Positions 1 through 10,696 are shown, counted from the stretch's first letter. The stretch: DNA of 64,000 nucleotides from Camellia lanceoleosa (GCA_025200525.1 CM045762.1:107658682-107722681); one strand, 5' to 3'. The notes: generated by a model not told the origin, from the letters alone. Numbers and translations are program-made.

Positions 1-1264
1 TGTAATTAGTTATCTAGAATAGTTAGTTAATTCGGGTTATAATAATTAGTTAGCTAGTATAGCTAGTTAATTAGTTTCAAGTTTTGTATTAGTTAGCTTA
101 ATTAGCCTAGTTAACTACTTAGTTTTTATTCATTCGGACCCTCCTTCGCGAGGGCGTAATGTTGTAATAAGTGTGCGTGTGTGTGTATGTCTTCCAACCA
201 CACATGTTTCTCCTTTTTATTTACCCGCTTTTGATGGTTAGATTAGGGACATGTTTTAATTAGCATACTTTATGCTTGCATCCATTCATTTGTATTGCAT
301 GCACCGAGGCTCGGCTCATCATTCAAACTACATTACAATTTTAAATATCTTGTTTGAATATGTGTTTCATCGCATGTTGTTCAAATCGATCCATGTGCCA
401 TATTAGTAGCCGAGCCTATTAATTGCATACTGCATATGTTGCATCAGACATTTTGTATAATTAGGAATCATGCATATTTTTCAAACTCATATTTCCTTAG
501 CTTGGAGAGTGAGTTTTTATGCTTTAGCTTACTTGCGTGAGTGTGAGTGAATGTCATGTCTAGCATGCTTGCCATAAGGCTAAATGCTTAAATGCTAAAC
601 TACTTGAATGTCTGTGAATGAAGGCTTGTTGTTTGAAATGGAACGATTCAACGGATGTGTGTTTTAAGCCCACTTTGTTAAGTGGCAAATCATGTTTTAA
701 GCCCACTATGTTTGGTGGAAAATCCGCAAACTTTAAGCCCACTTGAGATGGCAAATTCAAACCATTTTTCACAAAACAAACATGAGTTGAATTATTCCAA
801 ATTAAGCAAACTAGTCTATACTTACTTGTGTGCATCACATAGTAAAGCTAGATTAATAACCGGGAGAATAGCACATAATGTTTATAAAAAATTATATCAT
901 GATTAGTAGAGGTCAATCTTTGATCGGGCAAGCGGGGGTGCTCAGTTCATGACCTTTCCCTCTCGTATCCAAGTTCCCGAGCCGATGCAACTTTGGTGAT
1001 GATGGACACGTGGCCTTTGGCACGAGTCATGGGTTTCCTAAATTTTTCCAAAATAAAATATTTAGGTGGTAACTCAAGATCTGGCAAAGCAATCCAATTT
1101 TGACACTTTTTCATTCAAAATTAATTTTCCAAAACGATTTACTGGATTTGAACTATTTGGTGTTTATCAGTTTCACATTGCACTTGTGAGATTAGATTCA
1201 AAACCACGGGAGTCCGAATTGTAGGGCTTTCTTTTCAAACCTTTCGAAAGGGGGCACGAAAAAG
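1..1264 (+). repeat. 3' part of an older Tat-type LTR (copy H)
   Basis: Positions 122-1080 can be lined up by eye with 4921-5900, 6566-7560 and 28620-29620, and in inverted form with 42000-42780 and 47700-48590. The LTR start lies left of the window. The copy holds the three-hairpin module (668-752) and ends near GCACGAAAAAG, which is matched in reverse by the LTR end of element D near 34593. It is more diverged from element A's LTRs than those are from each other, so it is an older family member. The ORFs in it are short and not conserved between copies, so I call no gene here. Confidence 0.8.
668..752 (+). repeat. Triple short-hairpin module of the Tat LTR (copy H)
   Basis: Three successive units each start GCCCACT and fold on themselves: CCACTT/AAGTGG with loop TGTT, then CCAC/GTGG, then a weaker third unit. 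The same three-unit module recurs in every Tat LTR of the window. The pairing is read from the sequence; any function is inference. Confidence 0.6.
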
Positions 1265-1269
1265 CCGAG
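1265..1269. other. Target-site duplication CCGAG, left copy
   Basis: CCGAG directly precedes the LTR start TGTAGACACC at 1270. The same five bases follow the 3' LTR at 29771-29775 and also follow the first LTR at 6076-6080. Five-base duplications are normal for Ty3/gypsy integrases. Confidence 0.75.
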
Positions 1270-2050
1270 TGTAGACACCCCATTTTTGACCGCCCTTAAG
1301 ACTTGGGCACTATTGATGGTTAACTTGGTGGAGAAAGGTGTGCAGGGCAAAGGTTCAATTTCTTCAGTAAGGAGTGAGTCAAATCTCAACTTCATACCCC
1401 TTCTGGACCAAAACAATCTTGATCAAAAGATTTTAGACATTGAAACCCTCTCTTTCAAAATGTTTTGAAAATAAAGTTTCTACGATGTTCCGGCGCGCGC
1501 ATTTCGTTAAATGTTGTGCTTTTCGGTAAACCGAGCAAGGATGAAGTGGAAATAAATGAAAGAGAGTTGAAATCTTTAAAAAATATTTCAAAACACCTTG
1601 TTTAGGGGTTTGGAGTTGAGGAAAATTGGAGAGGAGGGAAGAAACCAAGTTGAAGAAGAAGGTGGGTATGAATCGCTAAGAGAGAGAGCCGAGCGGTCCT
1701 CGCTAAATCACGCCTATCTGTCTATACACTTGGATTTTAGCTATGAGGCCACCACCGTTGGAAAGCTTACATCCAGGCTTCATTTTTCACTCAAGTTCGG
1801 AAGGAGGAGATATGGTTGGTTGAAATAGGGCATCAATCCAGTTGGACTGAAACTGGGAGGCTTCACCAAAACAAGCATAACATTTTGCACAGTTGGAATT
1901 TTGATGCAAGGCTGGTGCCATTGGAAAGCTAACTTCTGGGGCTTCAATTTGGCCACTAAACAACCACTTTTTAGCCTTTCCACCCATTAGTCGATCACTT
2001 TTCTTTCTGGGAGACCACTTTTTGTCCTGAAAAACTAGAAAAAGTAGCTG

Positions 2051-2144
2051 GCCGACCAGAAAAAGTGGCTGGCCGACCACTTTCTCACAAAAAGTGGTCG
2101 GCCAACCAGTAAAAGTAGTCAGCCGACCCCTTTAATTGGTCGGC
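2051..2144. promoter_or_regulatory. Cluster of five GCCGAC cores upstream of the LTR TATA box
   Basis: GCCGAC occurs at 2051, 2072 and 2122 and its complement GTCGGC at 2097 and 2139, embedded in imperfect palindromes of the form GGCCGACCACTTT/AAAGTGGTCGGCC. (A/G)CCGAC is the known core of the plant DRE/CRT element bound by CBF/DREB factors. Whether these copies are bound is inference. Confidence 0.5.
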
Positions 2145-2283
2145 GGCCTTCCTGCATATTTTACAGGTGTTGTGGATGCCAGCTGTGCCAGCTGGAGGGC
2201 ACATATTGTATCCTCCATACATGTGTATGGAGGTATTTATCCAAGCTCTAAGCTTCTCCAAGAAGCTTTAGCTTATGTTTTTC

Positions 2284-2293
2284 TATAAGAGAG
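2284..2293 (+). promoter_or_regulatory. Probable LTR TATA box
   Basis: TATAAGAGAG about 1.0 kb into the LTR is followed by pyrimidine-rich CTCTCTCTATAT sequence typical of plant core promoters. At a comparable place in the other Tat LTRs there are TATA-like runs: 32446-32455, 44989-45000 and 50801-50810, all on the minus strand. Confidence 0.5.
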
Positions 2294-4507
2294 AGGCTTG
2301 CCCTCCCTTCTCTAGGCTGGATTTTGGCTGAGAGCATAGGCTTACACTCTCTCTATATCCCTATTTTTCTCTCTCTATATTGGTGCTTTGCTTCACACTT
2401 GTACACACAACCTCATAGCGAACACTCTTACCTTGTTGCTGAGTTGTTGGAGGGTCTTGAGGGTGCTCAAGAGTTGGTTTTGGCTCAGAAAATTTGCTAG
2501 TATTGCACTACTTCAAGGGTAACCTTCTTTTCCATTGTTTTAGCTCTATTTTGATCACTCTCTTAGCCATATTTGCATGCTTCTCTTGGCTTAACTTTAA
2601 ACTAAAAAAAGCTTTATTTTTTAGTACTTAACATGTTTGTTTGAGGCTCCTTGGGTTTTGGGGGTGTTCTACCCCCTTTTGTGCCTTGTTTGGCCTTGTT
2701 TTGTGCCATGCCTTGAGGCCTCTGAATTAGTCTTTGCCTGGCCTTTTAACCACTGAAATCCAATGGATTTTCAGTGGTAGGAATGTGATTTTGAGGCCTC
2801 AAATCAGAGGGGGGTGATCCCCTCTCTTCTTGTTTTGTTTGCTCGCATTATTAAACTATCAATGGAGCATGTGTTTCTACCATTTTGAGGCTTAGTTCAG
2901 GCACCTTTTTGTGACTTCTAGGGCCTTCCTTGACTCTGTCCATGGCTGGTTTGGTCTCCTTTTGGATGCTTCTTGTATGTGTAGTGTAATCCCATTTCTG
3001 GCTCATCAAAGTAGCACGTCTTTCTAGCATGTATTTGCTCCATTTCAATGGGTTTTTGGCCACCATTTGAGTTGTCATAACTTTATTTCGGGTTGGTTTG
3101 ATGGCCCCATGCATGCTCCATGCACTTGTAGTGCATTTCCATGAAATAGCCTAACATGCATCATGCTTCGACATGTCATTTTAGCATGCTTTTGGCTTAG
3201 CTGTGAGAAGACTTTGTTCATGTTTTAGCATGCTTAAATTTTGATTTATGTTGTTTTGGTCATGCATGCCATGCTTTGTATAGCCATAGTGCATTTTAGC
3301 TCACTAGCCTTGAGTTTCCAAGGCTCTAGCATGCATTGCTTGGGCTATTTGCATGATTTAGCATTATTTGGAATGATATTTCAGAGCTTATAACTTTGCC
3401 ATATTCTCATGTTTATCACTCCTTCAATGTGTTTGAGAGTTGCACCTCTATGCCTTATTTGTGAGCCCTTGCATGAGCCTTATTTTCTTGCCTTTCAAGC
3501 CATCATCTCAGTTCATTTTGGCTACTATTTTGGCGTGCATAAGGTTTGTTTGGGGCTGGTTTGGCCATTTGAGCATTGTCTTGCATGCCTCTAGTGTAAT
3601 ACACTTCACTAGCTTCGATGCTTGAGCCTTTCAACATGCATTACATGGGTTGTCCGCGTGATTCTAAGTCATTTTGCATGCCATTTCAGTGCTGGACCAT
3701 ATGCCATTGTATTCCATGTTTCATCCTTTCAATGCCTTTGGAGAGTTGTATTTTGTGCCTTGAGCTTGGGCCAATATGCATGCATGTCTATATAGCATTT
3801 TGAGTTTCTATCTTAGCATGCATTGCCACTGATTTGGGCATGACTGAGGTCAGTCCATTTCGGTTTAAGTCCATCAAGCATTGTGTATGCCATGTGGTTC
3901 ATTGCGTTGTGTATGCCACTTCCATTTGCATTGTGCATGCTAGTTGTTGTTCACTTTGATTGCATGCCTGTGTTGCCTTGCATTGAGTATGTAAAGCATG
4001 TGCATTGAGCATGCCATTAGCCTTGTTAGGTTGTTCATGTTGCATTGCATGTTGTTATGCTTGTCCCTTGCATCTTGTTCACATGCTTGTTTCATTGTAT
4101 TGTATGTTAGCATGCTTGAGCCGCATTGTGTACGTCATGCCATGTTATTTGTTGCATTGTGTTTGGAATACGAGTTAGTCCAAACACGGGAAAAGAGGGA
4201 CGCATACTCGGAGTGATGAAACATGTCTCAATTCTCGGTCGCCAACACTCTTGACTATACATGATGGAGTTTTAGGCTTTATGTGTTCGTGTGTGCATTT
4301 AATTCATATTGAGTTGTGCAATTTGGCTCCTCGGCCATCATGCATTGAGATGCGTGATTGGTGGCTCGAGGGTCGACAACCACACCCCCTTGAGCTTATG
4401 TAATGAGAGGGAGGGTGGTTGTGCATACATGTGTTGCAAATACTTTGCCATGCCCCTTTCTTGCTCTCTGTTGCAGCAAACTGAAGTCTGGCAGCAGAAA
4501 CTGGCCG

Positions 4508-4601
4508 GCCGACCAGATAAAGTGGCTTGCCGACCACTTTTTCTGGTTTTTAGGACAGAAAGTGGTCGGTAGGTGGTCTCCAGTGCCAACAACTGGTCGG
4601 C
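4508..4601. promoter_or_regulatory. Second RCCGAC cluster within the LTR
   Basis: GCCGAC at 4508 and 4529, GTCGGT at 4565 and GTCGGC at 4596. This mid-LTR cluster has counterparts in the LTRs at 28224-28310, 30800-30875, 43025-43135, 48840-48955 and 62925-63035. Confidence 0.45.
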
Positions 4602-5468
4602 AGCCCTCCTATGGATTCCTATGATGGAGTTTCAGCCTTCTGAAGATTCTTGCAGTGTTTTGAAACCAGTTGCAAACAGAGGCAAATCGGGGCATCGTGA
4701 TGGATTTTCGCATGAGGTGACCGGGCACGCATTCTTCGTCATCCAAGGCAGAGTTGAGGTAGCCTATTTCATGTAGTTTACATGCTTATTCAATTCCTAA
4801 CTTAGTTAATTTCTTAATTAGTTAGAGTTGTGTAATAATTAGCTGTAGCTTGTTATTCATTCTGTTGTGTAATAACTAGTTTAATTAGATTAGTTTAGAT
4901 TAACTAGTTCGTTCTGTATTATTCATTCGGACCCTCTTTCAAGAAAGCACAACTGTTGTAAATAAGTGTGCGTGTGTGTGATGCATGTCTTCCAACCCCT
5001 ATTTCTTTCTCCGTTTTATTTACCAGCTTACGGTGGTTAGTTTTAGAGCATGTTTCAATTAGTATCCTTATGCTCGCATGTTTGCATCCATTCATCTGTC
5101 TTGCATGCACCGCTCAGTGCATCATACTAAATGCATTGTATTTCAATTCCTGTTTGAATACATCTATCAAATTGCACTGCACCTGACATTTTAGAATAGC
5201 CGAGCCTATTTTAGTTGCATTTTGTATATGTTGCGTTAGGCATTCTTGACATAGCTAGGAGCATGCATTGATTTCTAACATAGCTGTTGTTTTGGCTCGG
5301 AGTACTCGGTAAGTGTTTATGCTTTAGCATCCTTGCATGTGTGTGAGTGACTGCCATGATAGCATGCTTGCCATGAGGCTAACTGCTTATGTGATATAAC
5401 TACCTGAATGCCTGTGGGTGAATGTTCTATTACTTGAATTGGAACAATTCATTGATTGCAAGTTTTAA

Positions 5469-5553
5469 GCCCACTTGAGAGTGGCAAATCACCATGTTTT
5501 CTAAGTCCACTTGGGCATGGCAAAACCCGCATTTTAGCCTATTTGCGAGTAGC
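5469..5553 (+). repeat. Triple short-hairpin module (solo-like LTR copy)
   Basis: The units pair as CCACT/AGTGG, CCA/TGG and CTATT/AGTAG around four- to six-base loops. The third unit carries C-to-T and G-to-A changes on opposite arms relative to the first, so the pairing is kept. Confidence 0.6.
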
Positions 5554-6075
5554 AAAGCGCTTTCAAAAACAAACATGAGATGTTTTGTTCCAACTTAAGC
5601 GATCCAGTCTATACCTGTATGCTGTACGCATCACATAGTAAATCTTGGTTAATAACCAGAATAAGAGCACATGTGTTTTCAAAAACAAGATATCATGTTT
5701 GTAAAGGCCAATCTTTGATCGGGCGAGCGGGGGTGCTCATTGCATGACCTTCCCCTCTCGTACCCAAGTTCCCGAGCTGAGGCAACTTTTGTGATGACAG
5801 ACACGTGGCCTTAGGCACGAGTCAGGGTTTCTTAAATTTCTCAAAAATAAAATATTTAGGTAGCGACTCTGTATCTGGCAAAACAGTCCATGTTTGGCAC
5901 TTCTTTCTAAAAATCAGTTTTTCAAAATGATTTACCGAATTTGGACTCTTTAGTGATTTATCAATCTCGCATTGCACTTTGCAAGATTAGATTAAGAACC
6001 GTGACATCGAGTCTGAACTGTAGTGAGCCTAATGAACAAAACGGGATTTTCCCCGGACGTTTGGGCACGTCTATA

Positions 6076-6377
6076 CCGAGCCACGTCTTCTTCCGGCTAT
6101 TAGGCTAGCATTACTATGTGATGAGCACAAGCAAGTATAGACTAGTTTACCTGAATTGGAACAACTCAATTTCATGTTTGTTTTTTTGAAAGAGGTTGAA
6201 ATTTGCCATCTCAAGTGGGCTTAAAGTTTGCAAATTTGCCACTAGACATAGTGGGCTTGAACATACATTCATTAAATCATTCTAATTCAAGCAACAAGCA
6301 TTCAAGCAGTTAATCAACTAAGCATTTAGCCTCATGGCACGCATGATAGTCAAGGCAATCACTCACACTTGAGATGG
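6076..6377. repeat. Displaced copy of element A's 3' flank
   Basis: From CCGAG onward this nearly matches 29771 to about 30079, which is the start of the inverted LTR beyond the 3' LTR. The match stops at ACTCACACT (about 6369), and at CATCCAAGG (6378) the sequence re-enters the LTR in mid-length. This is a rearrangement junction, not an insertion of a new element. Confidence 0.8.
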
Positions 6378-7714
6378 CATCCAAGGTAGAGTTGAGGCAG
6401 CCTATTTCATGTAGTTTACATGCTTATTCAATTCCTAACTTAGTAAATTTGTTAATTAGTTAGAGTTGTGTAATAATTAGCTATACCTTGTTATTCATTC
6501 TTTTATGTAACAACTAGTTTAATTAGATTAGCTTAGATTAACTAGTTAGTCCTGTATTATTCATTTGGACCCTCTTTCGAGAGGGCACAACTGTTGTAAA
6601 TAAGTGTGCGTGTGTGTGATGCATGTCTTCCAACCCCCATTTCTTTCTCTGTTTTATTTACTAGCTTACGATGGTTAGTTTTTGGGCATGTTTCAATTAG
6701 CATCCTTATGCTCGCATGTTTGCGTCCATTCATCTGTCTTGCATGCACCGGGCTTGGTGCATCATACTAACTGCATTGTATTTCAATTCCTGTTTGAATA
6801 CATGTATCAAATTGCATTTCACATGACATTTTAGAATAGCCGAGCCTATTTTAGTTGCATTTTGTATGTGCTGCATTAGGCATTCTTGACATAGCTAGGA
6901 GCATGCATTGATTTCTAAAATAGGTTTTGTTTTGGCTCGGAGTACTCGGTAAGTGTTTATGCTTTAGCATCCATGCATATGTGTGAGTGACTGCCATGAT
7001 AGCATGCTTGCCATGAGGCTAACTGCTTATGTGATATAACTGCCTGAATGCCTGTAGGTGAAGGTTGGATTACTTAAGTTGGAACAATTCATTGATTGCA
7101 AGTTTTAAGCCACTTGAGAATGGCAAATCACCATGTTTTCTAAGCCCACTTGAGGGTGGTAAAATCCGCATTTTAGCCTACTTGCGAGTAGCAAAGCGCC
7201 TTCAAAAATAAACATGAGATGTTTTGTTCCAACTTAAGCGATCCAATCTATACTTGTATGTTGTGCGCATCACATAGTAATTCTAGGTTAATAACCGGAA
7301 TAAGAGCACATGTATTTTCAAAAACAAAATATCATGTTAGTAAAGGCTGATCTTTGATCGGGTGAGTGAGGGTGCTCATTGCTTGACCTTCCCCTCTCGT
7401 ACCCAAGTTCTCAAGCCGAGGCAACTTTGGTGATGACGGGCATGTGGCCTTAGGCACGAGTCAAGGTTTCCTAAATTTCCCAAAAATAAAATATTTAGGT
7501 GGCGACTCTGTATTTGGTGAAGCAGTCTATGTTTGGCACTTCTTTCTAAAAATCAGTTTTTCAAAACGATTTACTAGATTTGGACTCTTTAGTGATTTAT
7601 CAATCTCGCATTGCACTTTGCAAGATCAGATGAAGAACCGTGACATCGAGTCCGAACTATAGTGAGCCCAATGAACAAAACCGAATTTTACCTGGACATT
7701 TGGGCGCGTCTCCA
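6378..7714 (+). repeat. Truncated 5' LTR of element A
   Basis: It starts in the middle of the LTR, corresponding to about 4750 in the solo-like copy and 28460 in the 3' LTR, and ends GTCTCCA just before the spacer GTTTC and the PBS. The hairpin module lies at 7109-7192. The missing part is the U3 half, so this LTR has no promoter of its own; the upstream LTR may have replaced it. Confidence 0.8.
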
Positions 7715-7719
7715 GTTTC

Positions 7720-7737
7720 TGGTGACTCTGTTGGGGA
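7720..7737 (+). other. Primer-binding site of element A (tRNA-Arg type)
   Basis: TGGTGACTCTGTTGGGGA differs from the TGGCGACTCTGCTGGGGA form known in Tat/Ogre elements by two C-to-T changes. Element D keeps a version with C at the first of these sites (34563-34580). A five-base spacer (GTTTC here, ATTTC in D) separates it from the LTR end. Confidence 0.75.
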
Positions 7738-8576
7738 TTTAGAGAACTTGACACGAACGCATGATATCTTGTTTTGATTTCACTTATGTGTTTTTTTGCA
7801 TTACATGTGCATTGGTGTGCCTAGGACACAGTGTTTGCCGTCTGCTATTCCTGAACAGTTTGCTAGAGGCTCGCTTTGAGAAGCGTGCCATAAGGCTGAC
7901 CGGTTACGGGCTCTGCCACGATGGGAACACAAACCCCGATTTTTACCGAGGCACCCTTTTTGACCATTTGGCCTAGTGCATGTCGAAATCCATAGTGACC
8001 ATTCCAAACTAGGACAGGTTGCTTATCTGGTTACAGGTTGCTTGAAACCGCTGCGTGCGTAGTGAAACCCTAGCTCCTGACAAAATAGGACAGGGAAACC
8101 TTATCCCACCATAGGGGTATTTTGGCTCTCATTTGCCTGCTATGTGCTGTTAGAGTGTGCCTCTATTTGCATATATCGGTTGCAAGATTATGTATCGAAC
8201 TGCGCAGCATCAGTATGTGAAGAATCAGTTTTACCTGAGGGTATCAGTTTACAGGCAGAATTTGGAGCAGAATTCAGTAAAGAGCACGGTCATGCAACTA
8301 TGCTTATATCTGTTTTGGTGAAATTGGGCTGAGATGCTGTTTGTTTTCTCTTTTTGCTAGAGGGTAGTCTTGGAACCGTAGCTTCGGAAGGCTCCAATAT
8401 CCCTCGGATACATTGGACTTGTGCAGATAGACTTTGTTAGGTCAGAGATTCAGTTCAGAGCAACCAGTGTTTTCCTTCGCTGAGGTAAGGTAAAGAAAGG
8501 CTAGTCAAGGCTTACTGGTTCATCTGATTCGTCAGTCACCAGTCGCATCACCTTCGTCCAAACTTAGCAGACCGTG
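7738..8576 (+). other. Leader between PBS and gag of element A
   Basis: Untranslated leader without a supported ORF. Its first 500 bases resemble, in inverted form, 34061-34562 of element D and 61257-61630 of element C (shared TAGAGA(A/G)CTTGAC start and a CCTAGGACAC block), so the leader is conserved across the family. Confidence 0.55.
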
Positions 8577-9527
8577 ATGGCACAAAGTTCGGAAGAAGTT
8601 GTAGCCATGGTAGCAGCGTTAAACCAGGGAATCACCATGCAGGGTGAGACCGATGTTGAAATGCAACACCCATCTGGGACACCTATCACATATCCGGTCT
8701 CAGAATCACAATCATCTCAAACCCGTGAACCCACCACTTCTGAGCTGATGAGGATGATTGAAGATCTTCAGAGAACAGTGGCGGATTTAGCCTGTGGAGT
8801 TTTGGCTCCATCATCAACCACATTGCCTACCAGGGATTTCACACCAAAGGGCTCCCCAATCTTGGGACTAGCTACATTGGAAGAAGGCCAGTCTCCTGGC
8901 AAAGTGGAGGCCAGTGGTAAGAACAAGGTTGGGGCAGACATTGGTCCCCATGAACATCTTCGGTGGGCTATTGAGGCTTTGAAAACCGAGGGGCTGAACA
9001 AACAGCAAGCGATCGCAGTTATTGCACAGATTTTGGATGACACTTTTGCGACTCAGAATGAGAGCAGTCTGAGCCAAGGGGCAAACCAGAAGAAGGGTCG
9101 TCGTACTAGAAACGATCCTTTGAGCTCTAATCCTGCACTTGGAAGAGATCGGCAAACCAAGCCAGCACCTGCTGACCCTTTCGCTAGTGCGCCTAGCAAA
9201 AATCCACAAACCTCGAAGTACCAACCCCAAGGTCGCAGGGTCTTCCATGCCCTCTATATGCCCTTGTCCAAGGCTCTTCAAATCCTTGTTGAAAAAGGAC
9301 TTCTCAAACCCCTTGAGCCTCGACCTCTCCCTGGTCGTCTTCCACCCGGTCATGATACTACCCAGTACTATGCGTACCATCAACAAATCAGTCACAGCAC
9401 CGACAATTGCTTTTGTCTTCGCCACAAAGTACAGAATTTGTTTGACAACAAGGTCATCATCCCACCAAGCTCAGCAAAGTCTATCGTCTTTGGATCAGTG
9501 AACTTGGGGGATAGTACGAGTATGTGA
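8577..9527 (+). CDS. Tat/Ogre-type gag-like protein, shortened
   Basis: A 316-codon ORF starts at ATG 8577, the first codons reading MAQSSEEV. The N-terminal half is Ser/Thr/Glu-rich and lacks an obvious long capsid domain, so it is shorter than usual Tat gag proteins. The C-terminal block is typical of the lineage: MPLSKALQILVEKGLLKPLE from about residue 228, then a proline-rich PRPLPGRLPPGH segment, then a zinc-knuckle-like stretch. In that knuckle, expected C-x2-H-x4-H-x4-C, residues H268, H273 and C278 are present but the first cysteine is Tyr265 (TAT for TGT). Family role: packaging of element RNA in virus-like particles. With no pol downstream, it is the only protein of a non-autonomous element; activity is doubtful. 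Confidence 0.75.
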   Translation: MAQSSEEVVAMVAALNQGITMQGETDVEMQHPSGTPITYPVSESQSSQTREPTTSELMRMIEDLQRTVADLACGVLAPSSTTLPTRDFTPKGSPILGLATLEEGQSPGKVEASGKNKVGADIGPHEHLRWAIEALKTEGLNKQQAIAVIAQILDDTFATQNESSLSQGANQKKGRRTRNDPLSSNPALGRDRQTKPAPADPFASAPSKNPQTSKYQPQGRRVFHALYMPLSKALQILVEKGLLKPLEPRPLPGRLPPGHDTTQYYAYHQQISHSTDNCFCLRHKVQNLFDNKVIIPPSSAKSIVFGSVNLGDSTSM

Positions 9528-10092
9528 TCAGGGGATGAACCACCTACGGGCGACGTTCAGTTTACTTCAGATGTGGCGTATGGCACGCACTATTTTGAGC
9601 ACTTGCGAATGCTGGCTTTTGTACTTTCTGACTTGGGTATTGGGACAGTCTTGTTTTTATTTTATTTTATTTTATTGAGTCAGTTCGGTCTGTCTTGTTG
9701 TACCGAGTCAGTCCTATTTTGTTAGAGTCAGGTGATTTCGGGGGTGTTACCTCGTACATCACCTGCTTGTTTTGGTGTTTGTCTTTTCAATTCTTTTGAG
9801 TCTGTTTCTGTTGTGGAGCTAGTTACGCCAGAACTTATGAATGAAACAGCGGTGATTTTCACGCTTTTGTGTTTATTTCTGCCTTGCTCCAGTTATGCCA
9901 GAAATTCTAAATGAGATGGTAGTATTTGACTAGAAACTGTGTCTTTTCTGTGCCTTGAATTCATTACATCGACCTAAGTTTTTCAAAACTATTTTTTTTT
10001 TTGAACATTGTGATAAAAACAAAGAGGAAAGAATTCATCGGGATTTGCAAAATTTGATCAATTGAGGGAAAGAGAGGCGTGCTAAGCCCTTA
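9528..10092. other. Non-coding stretch after gag
   Basis: T-rich sequence with a TTTTA run (9655-9676), where pol would be expected in a complete element. I see no protease or reverse transcriptase motif in any frame. Confidence 0.5.
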
Positions 10093-10596
10093 ATGATTGA
10101 GATCATGTTTTTTAATGTGAGTACTGACAAGGTTCTTGGCTTGATCCAGATTGGTTCCGCACTGTCTTCAGCGCGAGTGACTAGTCGCTTTCTTAAAAGA
10201 TTTCAAAAAAATGTTTTGCGCGGTTCTGCGAAGACCTGTGTTGAATCGCACTTGAGATTATGCAGTGTAGGATCGCTCTTAGCCCCGAGACTCGACCCCT
10301 CACTTTCAAACCTTGAACTTGAATTCAGAATGTTCAACGGTCAACTACAATGTGAGGCCTGTGTGGCCAGATTCGAAGCAGCCCACGAATTAGGGGCAGG
10401 GAAGTCAGATCAAGAAGATCAGATGTCGTCAAAAGAAGCTTGCAAAGCTAGATTAGAAGCACCCCTCGAACTAGGGGCAAAAATGTCAAAGGTGCTCGAA
10501 GAGTTAAAAAATTGGAATGTTTCTCAAGCTAACAAAGATCAACAAGAATGCCAAATCCCAAAAGGGAGGAAAGAAGAAAGTATTGCCAAAGGATAA
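10093..10596 (+). CDS. Hypothetical ORF of 167 codons in element A
   Basis: Not recognised. The predicted protein has a basic N-terminus, then two related segments around EACVARFEAAHELGA and EACKARLEAPLELGA (a short internal duplication), then a charged tail. It lies between gag and the conserved hairpin at 11041, in a region whose counterpart in element C is decayed. The internal duplication gives slight support for a real reading frame, but there is no known domain and it may be chance. Confidence 0.25.
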   Translation: MIEIMFFNVSTDKVLGLIQIGSALSSARVTSRFLKRFQKNVLRGSAKTCVESHLRLCSVGSLLAPRLDPSLSNLELEFRMFNGQLQCEACVARFEAAHELGAGKSDQEDQMSSKEACKARLEAPLELGAKMSKVLEELKNWNVSQANKDQQECQIPKGRKEESIAKG

Positions 10597-10696
10597 CCGA
10601 GTTCCTATCCACAACACTAGGGGCAAATTCAGCCCTCCATTGGATGGACTCCTGCATCGTTAGCGAACAACAACCATTCTTCTAGATTCAGATGAC

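Larger units (their letters stand above)
1270..6075 (+). repeat. Solo-like LTR of element A (4.8 kb)
   Basis: It starts TGTAGACACCCC and ends GTCTATA, bounded on both sides by CCGAG. It is closely similar to the 3' LTR (25268-29770) but keeps about 270 bp (roughly 2142-2412) with a TATA box that the 3' LTR lacks. Its right end and the sequence beyond it match the 3' LTR and its flank (29771 onward), not the PBS. This is the structure of a hybrid formed by recombination between a 5' and a 3' LTR. ORFs inside are under 100 codons and are not called. Confidence 0.8.

Noticed and set aside
7720..7737. Possible tRNA gene fragments at the primer-binding sites (also 15785, 34563 and 40790)
   Set aside because: Only the complement of the tRNA 3' end is present, next to LTR ends. 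There is no cloverleaf, so these are priming sites.
8868..9425. Minus-strand ORF of 185 codons
   Set aside because: It is the shadow of the gag-like ORF on the plus strand, with no recognisable domain.
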